From contig CAJCCO010000116.1 in the NCBI GenBank assembly GCA_903960915.1, forward strand, positions 1-62,593: a stretch of 62,593 bases of DNA, read 5' to 3'. The notes under the pieces were generated by a model, which worked only from the letters and a program-made list of their open reading frames with translations, searched no databases and was not told the DNA's origin. Of the stretch, positions 17,912-27,102 are shown in pieces (within the stretch, counting starts at the first letter, position 1; each line of letters begins with the position of its first letter). A program made the position numbers and the translations under genes. This DNA comes from an uncultured beta proteobacterium (lineage in GTDB: Bacteria > Pseudomonadota > Gammaproteobacteria > Burkholderiales > Burkholderiaceae_C).

Positions 17912-18781
17912 TTAGTCAGCCGCAAGGGCGGAAGAGCGTGCGAAGGTGTAGGTCATGCCAATACCCACCGTAGAGGCCGTTGTTTGGCGCGTCAGGGGGC
18001 TGGCCGTGTTGGCGGCGCCCTCCACCGAGGCCAGGCGCGCATACCCAAAAATGCGCCAGTCAGGGGTCATTTTTCGGCTCACGTTCAAAGACAAGCGTGA
18101 CATGATCAGGCCGTCCTTGGCGGTGTAGGCCGGTCGGCTGGCGGTGGCGTAGGCGGGCGCCACGCCGTAAAACGTGTCGTTCAGGCGCTGGTCACCAAAC
18201 ACCAGCCCCACCGACGTGCCATAACGCCAGCCACTGCTTGAACTGCGCTCGTAGACTAGCTCGGGCTCCAGCGCAAACCCCTTGTCTTTGAATTGGTCGG
18301 TCAGGTCAAACACCCCGCGCAGGGCGACCTCGGCGCGCCACTTGCCGTTGCCAGGCGCTGCGCCCAGGTTCCATTTGAGACGGGGCCCAAACTCCACCAA
18401 GGTCCCCAGGTCAGGCATGCCGTTGCGGGCATCAATCTCTTTGGAGGTAGAGCCAAAGGCGCCCCCAAAGCCCACGTCCAGTTCAAACTCCTCGGTTTTG
18501 ACGGCGCGCACGCCGAGGGAGCCTCGGTCGGCCCGGAAATACTTGCCACGGTAAATGAAATACGGCAAGACCAACGCACGGCCAATATTTTGCGAGGCAC
18601 CGGGATAGGCTTGCTGGGATAAGGCCGAGGCAAAGCCACCGATTTCCCATAGCGGCGAATCGCTTTCCGGCAATTGTTGGGCCTGAACCTGTGCATGACA
18701 GGCCATCACCAAGGCCCCGAGCGTTAACAGGCGACGAGAGGTGGTGTGGGTAAAAGCGCGTGCGGGCATGGTGGATGTCAT
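17912..18781 (-). CDS. MipA/OmpV family outer-membrane protein
   Basis: A 289-residue protein with an N-terminal signal peptide (cleavage probably after VQAQ near residue 35) and a beta-barrel typical of MipA/OmpV: WEIGGFASALSQQAYPGA, LPYFIYRGKYFRADRG at the start and alternating aromatic strands ending in a terminal strand GIGMTYTFARS. MipA in E. coli is a scaffold for murein enzymes; OmpV-like relatives are general outer-membrane proteins. The start is ATG 18781; an ATG at 18769 is an alternative. It is convergent with arsJ and divergent from the SOUL gene. Confidence 0.82.
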   Translation of the reverse strand: MTSTMPARAFTHTTSRRLLTLGALVMACHAQVQAQQLPESDSPLWEIGGFASALSQQAYPGASQNIGRALVLPYFIYRGKYFRADRGSLGVRAVKTEEFELDVGFGGAFGSTSKEIDARNGMPDLGTLVEFGPRLKWNLGAAPGNGKWRAEVALRGVFDLTDQFKDKGFALEPELVYERSSSSGWRYGTSVGLVFGDQRLNDTFYGVAPAYATASRPAYTAKDGLIMSRLSLNVSRKMTPDWRIFGYARLASVEGAANTASPLTRQTTASTVGIGMTYTFARSSALAAD

Positions 18782-18934
18782 GAGTTGTCGATGGTGAGAG
18801 TATGCCGTCTTGAAGAATCACCCTAGGAAAAGATGGGACGAGGGGCATGCTTTGAGGCACTATTCGGTTTTGGTCTGTACATTGGATACTGCTGACTACA
18901 CATTCATTCATGCTCACCCACGGACAACACCATC

Positions 18935-19597
18935 ATGCTGAATTTTCTGCGCACTCTATCTGGTTTGGCACTCTCGCTATTGGGCAGTGGAGCCGTCATG
19001 GGCATTGAAATACCGCCCTACAAGGTACTGTCTTTAGAGGCGGCTTTTGAAATCAGGCAGTACGAGCCTGTGCTCATCGCAGAGACCGTGGTGGAGGGCG
19101 ATATGTCAACCGCCTCAAACAGCGGGTTCCGTTTGTTGGCCGACTTCATCTTTGGCAACAACCTGGTGCCTGGTACCGACCAAGCGGGAAAAATCGCCAT
19201 GACTGCGCCGGTCACCCTGGAGCCGCAGTCGGCCAAAATTGCCATGACAGCACCCGTCACGCTGGAGCCCCTGTCAGGTGAAACCAATATGCAAACCGCG
19301 ACCCAATGGCGCGTCGACTTTGTGATGCCGCGCCAGTACACGCTTGAAAACATTCCCAAGCCCAAGAACAGTGCTGTGAAATTACGCCAAGTCCCAGGCA
19401 AGGTGTTGTTGGTTCACAAGTTCTCAGGCCTGGGCTCGCTCTCCACCGTCCAGCAAAAGACGGACGAAATGCTCGCGTGGGCCGCACGCAAAGGCTACAA
19501 AACCATCGGTTCAGTCCAACTGGCCAGGTACGACCCGCCTTGGACCCTGCCCATGTTTCGCCGCAACGAAATAATGATCGAGATCGCCAAGCCCTGA
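18935..19597 (+). CDS. SOUL family haem-binding protein
   Basis: A 220-residue SOUL/HEBP protein, with an N-terminal hydrophobic stretch (residues 3-24) that could be a signal peptide or anchor. The SOUL core is clear: YKVLSLEAAFEIRQYEP, FRLLADFIFGNN, MTAPV, and a C-terminal LARYDPPWTLPMFRRNEIMIE. A 15-residue segment, KIAMTAPVTLEP plus three residues, occurs twice in tandem (about residues 86-115). The two coding copies differ mostly at silent positions, so the repeat is old and kept. Bacterial members are poorly understood; haem or tetrapyrrole binding is the family expectation. Confidence 0.85.
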   Translation: MLNFLRTLSGLALSLLGSGAVMGIEIPPYKVLSLEAAFEIRQYEPVLIAETVVEGDMSTASNSGFRLLADFIFGNNLVPGTDQAGKIAMTAPVTLEPQSAKIAMTAPVTLEPLSGETNMQTATQWRVDFVMPRQYTLENIPKPKNSAVKLRQVPGKVLLVHKFSGLGSLSTVQQKTDEMLAWAARKGYKTIGSVQLARYDPPWTLPMFRRNEIMIEIAKP

Positions 19598-19698
19598 GTA
19601 CGGGGCGCAACCGGCCGTTTTACTGCTTGATCGCTTCAACCTGAACCACCAGACGCACACCTTGCAAATCTCTACAGCCCCTTACCCGCGCCTAAACC

Positions 19699-20661
19699 TC
19701 ACATGCCCAAGGCATACCGGTGCGCACCCCGTGGCAGCGCGGGAATAGCGCGGGCAGCGTCGAGCATGGTGCGGGCGGTGAAGGCGATGTTGTCCAGGCG
19801 GGCCTCTAGCAGCAGCGTGGGGTGCGGGCCGTGGTTGCCGCTGCCCAGCCGTTCCAGCAATACGCCCTGGCCGTCTTCGCCTTCTAGCTCAGACACGTGC
19901 GCCACCTCGAATACCTGGGTGCTTTCTCCGGCAAACAGCGGGTCGGCGGCGATTGCGTCTTGCACGTTTTGCAGGCTGGCCTGGGGCGCCAGTTCCACAT
20001 AGACCAGGTGCTGTGGCGCGCCATGTTCGCCCCGGTACTGGCCGGCCAACGCGTCCTTGACACCCGGCACGCGCGCGGCCGCCGCCGTGTGGTGCAGGCT
20101 GATGCCTGGGTGCCGGTGAAAGTGGGTGCGGCCCTGCGGAATGAGCATCTCAAAAGCGCCGCGCAGCACGCTCAGCACGCCAGGCTCCCAGCCCGCCGCC
20201 ACCACGGCAGCCACGTGGTGTTTATCGGCCGCCAAATGCAACGCCGCATGGTGTTCACGCAAGGCCTGGTCTTCAAAACTGGCGCACTCCACCACGGGCA
20301 TTCGCACCTGCAACAGTTCACGCGCCACGCCCAGCACGTCCAACGCAGGCACGCACACCAGCGCCACGCGGGCCAGTGGCAACTCGCTGATGTGGGTGAC
20401 CGCCGGGTAGGGCTGCAGGTGCGCCGGCATCACGCCGCGCGTGTCGGCACGGCGCACGATACCGGCCAGCGCCAGTTGCTCGCTGGCCAGCAAGGCCTCG
20501 GCACAGGCGCGGCCCACCTGGCCCAAACCCACCACCGCCACTTGCAACTTGGGCGCGGTTTCGGGGGCTGCGGCCAGCGGCACGGCCTGGGCATTGGCGC
20601 GGGCATCTGAGTGACCATTGGCATGCATATTGGCATGTAAATTGGCGTGAGCGCGCGTCAT
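19699..20661 (-). CDS. Diaminopimelate dehydrogenase-like NAD(P) oxidoreductase
   Basis: A 320-residue protein. A Rossmann domain starts at about residue 39 (LQVAVVGLGQVGRACAEALL), and a C-terminal domain resembles meso-diaminopimelate dehydrogenase (AGWEPGVLSVLRGAFE, HPGISLHHTAAAARVPGVKDAL). Ddh reversibly deaminates meso-diaminopimelate using NADP. The first 38 residues are low-complexity, built on three 12-base repeats coding xHAN units. The start overlaps the stop of the Lon-like gene (ATGA at 20658-20661), so translation is coupled. Functional linkage to a protease is unexpected. Related dehydrogenases of other amino acids are alternatives. Confidence 0.65.
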   Translation of the reverse strand: MTRAHANLHANMHANGHSDARANAQAVPLAAAPETAPKLQVAVVGLGQVGRACAEALLASEQLALAGIVRRADTRGVMPAHLQPYPAVTHISELPLARVALVCVPALDVLGVARELLQVRMPVVECASFEDQALREHHAALHLAADKHHVAAVVAAGWEPGVLSVLRGAFEMLIPQGRTHFHRHPGISLHHTAAAARVPGVKDALAGQYRGEHGAPQHLVYVELAPQASLQNVQDAIAADPLFAGESTQVFEVAHVSELEGEDGQGVLLERLGSGNHGPHPTLLLEARLDNIAFTARTMLDAARAIPALPRGAHRYALGM

Positions 20662-23138
20662 ACCGGCTCCTCTTTTGTCTGCGTTTTTTTCTCGGGTGGC
20701 ATCGCATAGGTTTTGCGTATTTCGCGCAAGGCCAGCACGCGTGACGCCACCAAGTGGTTCAGGCTGCCCGGCGGGTAGCTGCCGTCGGGGGCCAAAGCAC
20801 CTGCCTCCAGACCGGTCAGCAAAGCGATGGCCTGGTCGACCTGTTCGACGGCGTAAATATGAAATTGCCCGGCCTGCGCGGCGGCCACCACGTCATGGCG
20901 CAGCATCAGGTGCTTGACGTTGGCAGCCGGTATCAGCACGCCCTGACTGCCGCTTAGGCCACGCTGCTGGCAGACGTCAAAGAAGCCTTCAATCTTTTCA
21001 TTGACCGCGCCTATCGCCTGCACCTGGCCCTTCTGGTTGATGGAGCCGGTGACCGCCAGCGACTGCTTGATAGGCACTTGCGCCAGGCTCGACAGCAGCG
21101 CGCAAAGCTCGGCCAACGAGGCGCTGTCGCCATCAATATGGCCATACGACTGCTCAAACACCAGACTGGCGGCCAGCGCCAGCGGCTGGTTGCGCGCATA
21201 GCGGTCGGCCAGGAAGGATGCCAGAATCAACACGCCCTTGGAGTGAATGGCGCCCGAGAGTTTGACCTCGCGCTCGATGTTGACCATCTCACCCTCACCC
21301 AGGCGGCAGGTGGCCGTGATGCGCGCGGGCTGCGCAAACATGAACTCGCCCAGGCTGATGACCGACAGCGCATTGATCTGCCCCACCACCTCGCCCTGCG
21401 TGTCAATCAGCAAGGTGCCGCGCTCAATGGCCTCAAGTAACTGGCCGTGCAGCCGGTTGCTGCGGTGCACCTGGGTCTCAATGGCTTGTTGCACGTCTAC
21501 CGGCGCTACCGCCAGGCGGCCGGACTGGCGCGCCCAGTAGTCGGCCTCTTGCAGCAGGTCGGCCAGGCTGCGCATGTGGGTGGACAGGCGCTCGGCGTCG
21601 CCAGCCAGGCGGGCGCTGTGCTCAATAACGCGCGCCACGGCGGGCGCGTCCAGCGGTAGCAATTTTTCCTGCCGGGTGAGCGTGGCCACCAGGCGGGCGT
21701 ACAGCTGGTGGTTGTCGGGCGTGCGCGCCACGCGGTCTTCAAAATCAGCCGCCACCTTGAACAGCTCTAAAAAGTCGGGGTCGAACTGCTGAAGCAGGTA
21801 GTACAGCAGACGGTCGCCAAACAGAATGATCTTCACGTCCAGCGCCATGGGCTCGGGCTCCAGCGACACGGTGCTCACCAGGCTGTACATCTGGCCCAGC
21901 GATTCAATGCGAATCTCACGCGATTGCAAAGCACGCTTGAGCCCGTCCCAGGCAAACGGTTGCAGCAGAACCTTGCGCGCATCCAGCAGCAAATAGCCGC
22001 CGTTGGCGCGGTGCAGGGCGCCGGGTTTGATGAGGGTGAAATCGGTCACCAGCGCGCCAAGTTGCGCCACATATTCCACCCGCCCCACCAGGTTGCTGTA
22101 GGTGGGGTTGTCTTCGGTCTCTACCGGTGCGCCGGCGTGCTCGCCGTTGGTCACCAGCACATTGACCTGGTAGCGGTTGAAGGTTTCACGCGTGACGATG
22201 TTCAGGCCGGCAATGGCGCTGGTTTCTTCGGGCTTGCGAAAGTCGTCGGCGTTTTCCACCATGTCTTGCTGCACCACGTCCAGGTGGGCCAGCACGGCAG
22301 GCAGGTCGGCAAAGCGGGTGCGCAGTTCGTCAATCACGTGCTGCACGGCTGACAGGGTGGTTGCGCGGTTGAGTTGTTTGATGCGCTCGCTGCGCTCCTT
22401 GGACCACTGCGGCACGTGGCTCAAAATGGTTTCCAGTTGTTCCTGCAAGGTGGTGATGTGTTGGGTAATGCGGGTGCGCTCTTCTTGCGGCATCTTGGCA
22501 AAGTCTTCGGGCGCCACCACCTCGTGGTTGCGCACGGGCGCAAAGGCAAAGCCGCCGGGCGTTCGCAGCAGCACAATTTGGTGCTTGGCGGCCTCTTCGC
22601 CTAGCGCTTTGAAGGCGCGCTCTTGCTGCTGGCTGAATTCGTCTTGAATAGCACCGGCCTTGGCGCGGTATTCATCGCTTTCAAACAAGGCCGGAATAGC
22701 GGTGCGCAAATAGTCCACCAACTTCGCCATCTCGCGGCGCAGTTCGGCACCCCGGCCCAAAGGCAGGCGCAAGGCCTGCGGCTTGTGGGGCTGGCTGAAA
22801 TTGTTGAGGTAGCACCAGTCGGCCGATTCATGCGCCAGGCCTGCCTGGCTGGCCAGAAACTGGCGCACCAGCGTGCGCTTGCCCACGCCGGGTGGCCCCA
22901 GCACAAAGGTGTTGTAGCCCGAATGGCGAATGCCGGCGCCAAAGCGAACCGCGTCCATGGCGCGGGTCTGGCCCATCAATTCGCCCAGACTTTCAAGCTC
23001 GGCGGTGCTACAGAAGCTGAACTGTGCCGGGTCGCAACGCTGGTACAACTGGCGCGTGCTTAGAGGACTGACCGCACCGCTTGGGCTTGCCGGAATGAGG
23101 GGGATGAGGTGGTTAAGGGGATTAGGGGGCGTGGTCAT
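20658..23138 (-). CDS. Lon-related ATP-dependent protease (LonB/YcbZ type)
   Basis: An 826-residue AAA+ protease lacking the classic Lon N-domain. Walker A is GPPGVGKRT near residue 80. A long helical insertion (about 140-290) rich in Glu/Arg separates the parts of the ATPase, as in E. coli YcbZ. The C-terminal protease domain has the catalytic serine in GDSASLAEL and lysine in AVNEKIEGFF, both intact. Such proteins are cytoplasmic and of uncertain substrate. The start ATG 23138 follows 165 bases without a gene. The end overlaps the downstream dehydrogenase by four bases. Confidence 0.9.
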   Translation of the reverse strand: MTTPPNPLNHLIPLIPASPSGAVSPLSTRQLYQRCDPAQFSFCSTAELESLGELMGQTRAMDAVRFGAGIRHSGYNTFVLGPPGVGKRTLVRQFLASQAGLAHESADWCYLNNFSQPHKPQALRLPLGRGAELRREMAKLVDYLRTAIPALFESDEYRAKAGAIQDEFSQQQERAFKALGEEAAKHQIVLLRTPGGFAFAPVRNHEVVAPEDFAKMPQEERTRITQHITTLQEQLETILSHVPQWSKERSERIKQLNRATTLSAVQHVIDELRTRFADLPAVLAHLDVVQQDMVENADDFRKPEETSAIAGLNIVTRETFNRYQVNVLVTNGEHAGAPVETEDNPTYSNLVGRVEYVAQLGALVTDFTLIKPGALHRANGGYLLLDARKVLLQPFAWDGLKRALQSREIRIESLGQMYSLVSTVSLEPEPMALDVKIILFGDRLLYYLLQQFDPDFLELFKVAADFEDRVARTPDNHQLYARLVATLTRQEKLLPLDAPAVARVIEHSARLAGDAERLSTHMRSLADLLQEADYWARQSGRLAVAPVDVQQAIETQVHRSNRLHGQLLEAIERGTLLIDTQGEVVGQINALSVISLGEFMFAQPARITATCRLGEGEMVNIEREVKLSGAIHSKGVLILASFLADRYARNQPLALAASLVFEQSYGHIDGDSASLAELCALLSSLAQVPIKQSLAVTGSINQKGQVQAIGAVNEKIEGFFDVCQQRGLSGSQGVLIPAANVKHLMLRHDVVAAAQAGQFHIYAVEQVDQAIALLTGLEAGALAPDGSYPPGSLNHLVASRVLALREIRKTYAMPPEKKTQTKEEPV

Positions 23139-23303
23139 CCGTCGCTACGAGTGGGCTGGGTTTAAACCCCGGCCTGCTCACCGGGAACTGGCTGCCACTC
23201 TACGACGTTGACCTGGGTTAATGCTTGATATTTCGCAGCCAGCGCAGCACCGCCGCTGCACTCCACAGGTTCCGCACCGGCTCAGCAAAGGCTCAGAAAA
23301 GGC

Positions 23304-23825
23304 TCAGTAAGGCGCGCGCGTGAGTTTGCCGCAGTAGCCCTTGATGATGTCGACCTTGCGGTCACCCTTGAAGGTGACGGTCTGGATGAATTTGCCGTCC
23401 TTGCGGTCCAGTGTGAACTGCTCGCCAATCACCATCTCGCCAAAGCGCTCGAACATGGCGGGGCGGCTGACCACGGCCTTGCTGCCCTGCATCACCAAGG
23501 CACCCTTGCGCGACTCGGAGATGGAGAAATCGCCCTGGTACCAGCCATTGAGGTTTTTGAAATCAAGCCCGGCAATCAGGGTTTCGGTGTGCACCTTGGG
23601 CGGCGTGTCCAGGCTATTGACAGGCATGGACACGGCCACTTCGCAAATCAGGGTAATGGCCTCTTCATCGGCATTTTTCAGGTCCATCTTGAGCTGCTGC
23701 GCGGCGGTGAGTTTGGGCACGATGCCAAACTGCACCCAACCCAACTCATAGCCCAACAAGCCCGCCGCGGCGCACACGGCCAGACTGGCCACGACGGAGA
23801 CAAGACCTACTGTAGATTTTTCCAT
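23304..23825 (-). CDS. Membrane-anchored protein of unknown function
   Basis: A 173-residue protein with one N-terminal transmembrane or signal segment (VGLVSVVASLAVCAAAGLLGY), then a soluble domain of about 130 residues. The soluble part has two cysteines (one in LICEVAVS, one in GYCGKLTR near the C-terminus) and a basic end. I recognise no family. The start is ATG 23825 with AAGGAAG eight bases upstream; the longer frame to 23906 lacks this. It stands alone between the Lon-like gene and the divergent DsbA-family gene. Confidence 0.7.
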   Translation of the reverse strand: MEKSTVGLVSVVASLAVCAAAGLLGYELGWVQFGIVPKLTAAQQLKMDLKNADEEAITLICEVAVSMPVNSLDTPPKVHTETLIAGLDFKNLNGWYQGDFSISESRKGALVMQGSKAVVSRPAMFERFGEMVIGEQFTLDRKDGKFIQTVTFKGDRKVDIIKGYCGKLTRAPY

Positions 23826-23930
23826 GACGATACTTCCTTGTTGTGACCCGCTTGCAGCGCTGTTCTGCAGGTAAAGCATCATAAACCTGCCCACAGCCAG
23901 GGCCAAGCCAGCCCCCCTACAATTTCAGCC

Positions 23931-24584
23931 ATGAACTCACCCACCCTCACTGTTGATGTGGTCTCCGACGTGGTCTGCCCCTGGTGCTACATCGGCAAAC
24001 GCAAACTCGAAGCCGCACTGGCCCTGCCCGAAGCCGCCGACCTGCCCAACATCGTGTTGCGCTGGCACCCGTTTCAGCTCAACCCCGACATGCCTGAACA
24101 GGGTGTGCCACGCAAGCAGTATCTGGAAGACAAGTTTGGCGGCGCGCAGCGGGCCGCAGAAATTTATGAGCGGGTGCGCGCAGCCGGCCATGCCGTGGGA
24201 CTGACGTTGAACATTGACGGCATTACCCGCCAGCCCAACACGCTGGCGGCACACGCGCTGATTGCCTTTGCCCAACTCGGCGACGCTGACGGCAGCGAGA
24301 TCAAGGAGCGCATTCTCAAGGCCTACTTTGTGGAAAACCGTTTCATTGGCAGCCCCGACGTGCTGGCCGCCATTGCCGAAGAAGCCGGGCTCAACGGGGG
24401 CGATGCCTATGCCTTTGTGACCGACCCCGACCAGCTGGAGGCGGTGGCCCAGGCTGACGTGCAGATGCGCCAGATGGGCATCAGCGGTGTGCCGTTTTTT
24501 ATCTTCAACCAAAAAGTGGCCGTGTCAGGCGCGCAAGACCCAGCCACTTTGCTGGCCGCCATGCAGCAGGCGGTGGCAGCTTAG
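23931..24584 (+). CDS. DsbA-family (FrnE-like) oxidoreductase
   Basis: A 217-residue thioredoxin-fold protein with SDVVCPWCYIGKRKLE near the N-terminus (Cys16-Pro-Trp-Cys19) and the cis-proline loop GISGVPFFIFN. No signal peptide, so it acts in the cytoplasm like FrnE, a disulfide isomerase of the 2-hydroxychromene-2-carboxylate isomerase/DsbA group. It could reduce or isomerise disulfides or act on a small thiol-dependent substrate. Its stop codon overlaps the stop of the convergent flavoprotein gene at 24581-24584. Confidence 0.88.
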   Translation: MNSPTLTVDVVSDVVCPWCYIGKRKLEAALALPEAADLPNIVLRWHPFQLNPDMPEQGVPRKQYLEDKFGGAQRAAEIYERVRAAGHAVGLTLNIDGITRQPNTLAAHALIAFAQLGDADGSEIKERILKAYFVENRFIGSPDVLAAIAEEAGLNGGDAYAFVTDPDQLEAVAQADVQMRQMGISGVPFFIFNQKVAVSGAQDPATLLAAMQQAVAA

Positions 24585-26104
24585 GTCTCAGCCCGGGGGG
24601 CCAGCGGCGTGCATTGGTAGTGCGCCGCGTTGAAGTGGCGTGTTTTGAGCCAGTACTGCCAGGTGAAGCCCGGCCACAGCAGGTCAATTTCCCCGCGCTC
24701 GTTCTGGTACCAGCTGTGGCAGCCGGAGGCCCAGACGGTGCGCTTCATGCGTTGCTGCATGTCGGCGTAGCTGCGCTGCTGCACCTCCGCTTTCAAGGCC
24801 AAAACACCTTGCTGCTGGGCCTTCAGATGCTGGAGCGCACGCACCACATAGTGCACCTGCGCCTCGATCATGAAAATGATGGAGTTGTGGCCCAGCCCGG
24901 TGTTGGGCCCCACCAGCAGAAAGAGATTGGGGAAACCCGCCACCGTGATGCCCAGCTGGGTGGCCGCGCTTTGCTGGCGCCACAAGGCGGCCAGCTCCAG
25001 CGGCGTGCTGTGCCCCGTGGGCACTTCGCCAAACACCTGCAAGGGCGTCACCAACTCGGCGGCCTTGAAACCGGTGCCCCAGATGATCACGTCACACGGG
25101 TGCAGCACGCCGTCGGCGCTCACCACGCCTTCAGGCCGCACGGCAGTGACGGCCTGCGTCACCAAGCGCACGTTGGGGCGCTGCAAGGCCGGGTGCCAGG
25201 TGTTGGAAATCAGCAGGCGTTTGCAGCCGGGGTTGAAGTTGGGTGTGAGCGCAGCGCGCATCGTGGCATCTGGCACCTGCGCCTTGAGGTGGCGCCCGGC
25301 CATGCTGCGCAGCCGGTTTTGCACCCAGCTCGAGCCCATGAAGCCCATGCCCACCAGCTCATTGAACCAGTACACGCGCCAGCGGCTCAGGCGTTGCACG
25401 CCCGGCACGCGCTGAAACAGCCAGCGCTTGAAGCGCCCGTAAGGCACATCGTCGCGCGGCAGCACCCAGGCAGGGGTGCGCTGAAACACCGTCAGGTGCG
25501 CGGCCAGCGGCGCTATCTCGGGCACGAACTGCACCGCGCTGGCACCGGTGCCCACCACGGCCACCCGTTTGCCGGTCAAATCCAGATCGGCACGCCACTG
25601 GTTGGAGTGAAAAGCCACGCCGGCAAAAGTGTCCAGGCCAGGCACCTGGGGAATCAGCGGCTTGTTCAGCGGGCCGGTGGCCAGCACCACATGGCGCGCC
25701 AGCACGGGCGCTTGGCCCGCCCGCTCCACTTGCCAGTGTTGCTGCTGGGGCAGCCAGCGCAGGGTCTGCACCTCGGTGTTGAACGCAATGAGCGGACGCA
25801 GTTGGTAGGTGTCCACCAGACGCAGGATGTAGTCTTGAATTTCCTGCTGCTGCGGGTAGGGCCGGCTCCAAGCCTGGTTGGGCTCAAAAGACAAGGAATA
25901 CAGGTGCGAGGGCACATCGCAGGCGCAGCCGGGATACACGTTGTCGCGCCAGGTGCCACCCACTTGCGCGCTTCGCTCCAGAATCAACACCGAGGTATGA
26001 CCCGCCTGCTGCAATTGAATCGCGGCGCACAAGCCGCCCAGCCCTGCGCCAACTATTGCTACCTCAACCACTTCGGCCACTTCGGCCACTTCGACTTTTT
26101 TCAT
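24581..26104 (-). CDS. Flavin-binding monooxygenase (Baeyer-Villiger type)
   Basis: A 507-residue class B flavoprotein monooxygenase. FAD motif GAGLGGLCAAIQLQQAG follows a first strand made of a nine-base tandem repeat coding EVAEVAEVVEVA. Next come GGTWRDNVYPGCACDVPSHLY, a Baeyer-Villiger-like fingerprint FAGVAFHSNQWR, and a second nucleotide site GTGASAVQ for NADPH. These proteins oxygenate ketones or aldehydes; the fingerprint ends WR rather than WP/WD, so the exact reaction is open. The start is ATG 26104. It overlaps the convergent DsbA-family stop. Confidence 0.85.
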   Translation of the reverse strand: MKKVEVAEVAEVVEVAIVGAGLGGLCAAIQLQQAGHTSVLILERSAQVGGTWRDNVYPGCACDVPSHLYSLSFEPNQAWSRPYPQQQEIQDYILRLVDTYQLRPLIAFNTEVQTLRWLPQQQHWQVERAGQAPVLARHVVLATGPLNKPLIPQVPGLDTFAGVAFHSNQWRADLDLTGKRVAVVGTGASAVQFVPEIAPLAAHLTVFQRTPAWVLPRDDVPYGRFKRWLFQRVPGVQRLSRWRVYWFNELVGMGFMGSSWVQNRLRSMAGRHLKAQVPDATMRAALTPNFNPGCKRLLISNTWHPALQRPNVRLVTQAVTAVRPEGVVSADGVLHPCDVIIWGTGFKAAELVTPLQVFGEVPTGHSTPLELAALWRQQSAATQLGITVAGFPNLFLLVGPNTGLGHNSIIFMIEAQVHYVVRALQHLKAQQQGVLALKAEVQQRSYADMQQRMKRTVWASGCHSWYQNERGEIDLLWPGFTWQYWLKTRHFNAAHYQCTPLAPRAET

Positions 26105-26198
26105 GGCGGCACAGTAGCACAATAGGCCCCTTTGGTCGCATCGCTTCAGCGACTCTCACCCAGGGCTAAAGCCACTGGCAACCTGCCCCTATCTCACC

Positions 26199-27098
26199 AT
26201 GCGACAACGTAAAGAACACATCGATGTGCTGGCCCTTGGCCTGCTGCTGTTTTGCTGCCTGATCTGGGGCGGCCAACAGGTGCTAGCCAAAGCCACCCTA
26301 CCCGAGGTTCCGGCCATTTTCATGGCGGCTTTGCGTGTGGGCGGCGCCACCGTGCTGATTTGGCTGTGGTGCCGCTTACGCGGTATTCCCCTGTTTGGGC
26401 GCGACGGCACGCTGGGGGCCGGGCTGTTGGCGGGCAGCTTGTTTGCGCTGGAGTTTGCCGGCCTGTTCAGCGGTCTGCGCTTTACCACCGCCTCCCGCTT
26501 GACGGTGTTTTTGTACATGTCGCCGTTCTGGGTGGCGATTTTATTGCCGCTGTTCGTCAAGTCCGAGCGGCTCAACCGGGTGCAGTGGCTGGGTCTGGGC
26601 ATTGCCTTTGTGGCCCTGGTGTTTGCCATGCGCGAAGGCCTGGGCCGTGATGCACCGCCGCAACAACTGCTGGGCGACCTGCTGGGCCTAGGCGCGGGTC
26701 TGGCCTGGGGCTTGACCACGGTGGTCATTCGCAGCACCAAGCTGGGCTCGGTGTCGGCAGAAAAGCTGCTGTTTTACCAACTGGCCGTGAGTACGGTTGG
26801 CTTGGTCATTTTGTCGCAGGGGCTGGGCGAAGTCTGGTCCTGGCACTTCAGCCCCTTTGCCAGCCTGTCGCTGTTGCTGCAAATTGTGGTGGGTGCCTTT
26901 TTGAGCTACCTGCTGTGGATGTGGATGCTGGTTCACTACCCAGCCACCAAAATTTCAGTCTTTGTGTTTTTGACCCCGGTGTTCGCGCTGATCTTTGGCG
27001 CCCTGTGGTTGCAGGAGCCTGTCACCCCCACCCTGGTGATTGCGCTGGCGCTGGTGGCGCTGGGCATTGTGCTGGTGAACCGCAAGGCCCCGAGCTAA
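26199..27098 (+). CDS. EamA/DMT family transporter
   Basis: A 299-residue inner-membrane protein with about ten hydrophobic segments and two EamA repeats (residues about 10-140 and 155-295), the standard drug/metabolite transporter layout. The N-terminal LLFCCLIWGGQQVLAK and the second-repeat LLGLGAGLAWGLTTVVIR match the family. Members usually export amino acids, nucleotides or toxic metabolites; the substrate is not assignable here. It diverges from the flavoprotein gene and ends four bases before the convergent CoA-transferase gene. Confidence 0.88.
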   Translation: MRQRKEHIDVLALGLLLFCCLIWGGQQVLAKATLPEVPAIFMAALRVGGATVLIWLWCRLRGIPLFGRDGTLGAGLLAGSLFALEFAGLFSGLRFTTASRLTVFLYMSPFWVAILLPLFVKSERLNRVQWLGLGIAFVALVFAMREGLGRDAPPQQLLGDLLGLGAGLAWGLTTVVIRSTKLGSVSAEKLLFYQLAVSTVGLVILSQGLGEVWSWHFSPFASLSLLLQIVVGAFLSYLLWMWMLVHYPATKISVFVFLTPVFALIFGALWLQEPVTPTLVIALALVALGIVLVNRKAPS

Positions 27099-27102
27099 GG
27101 CC

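Noticed and set aside
24614..26125. Long open frame antisense to the flavin monooxygenase gene (503 codons)
   Set aside because: The translation is histidine/glycine/glutamine-rich with no domain, and the opposite strand encodes a clear monooxygenase. It is an artefact of high GC at third positions.
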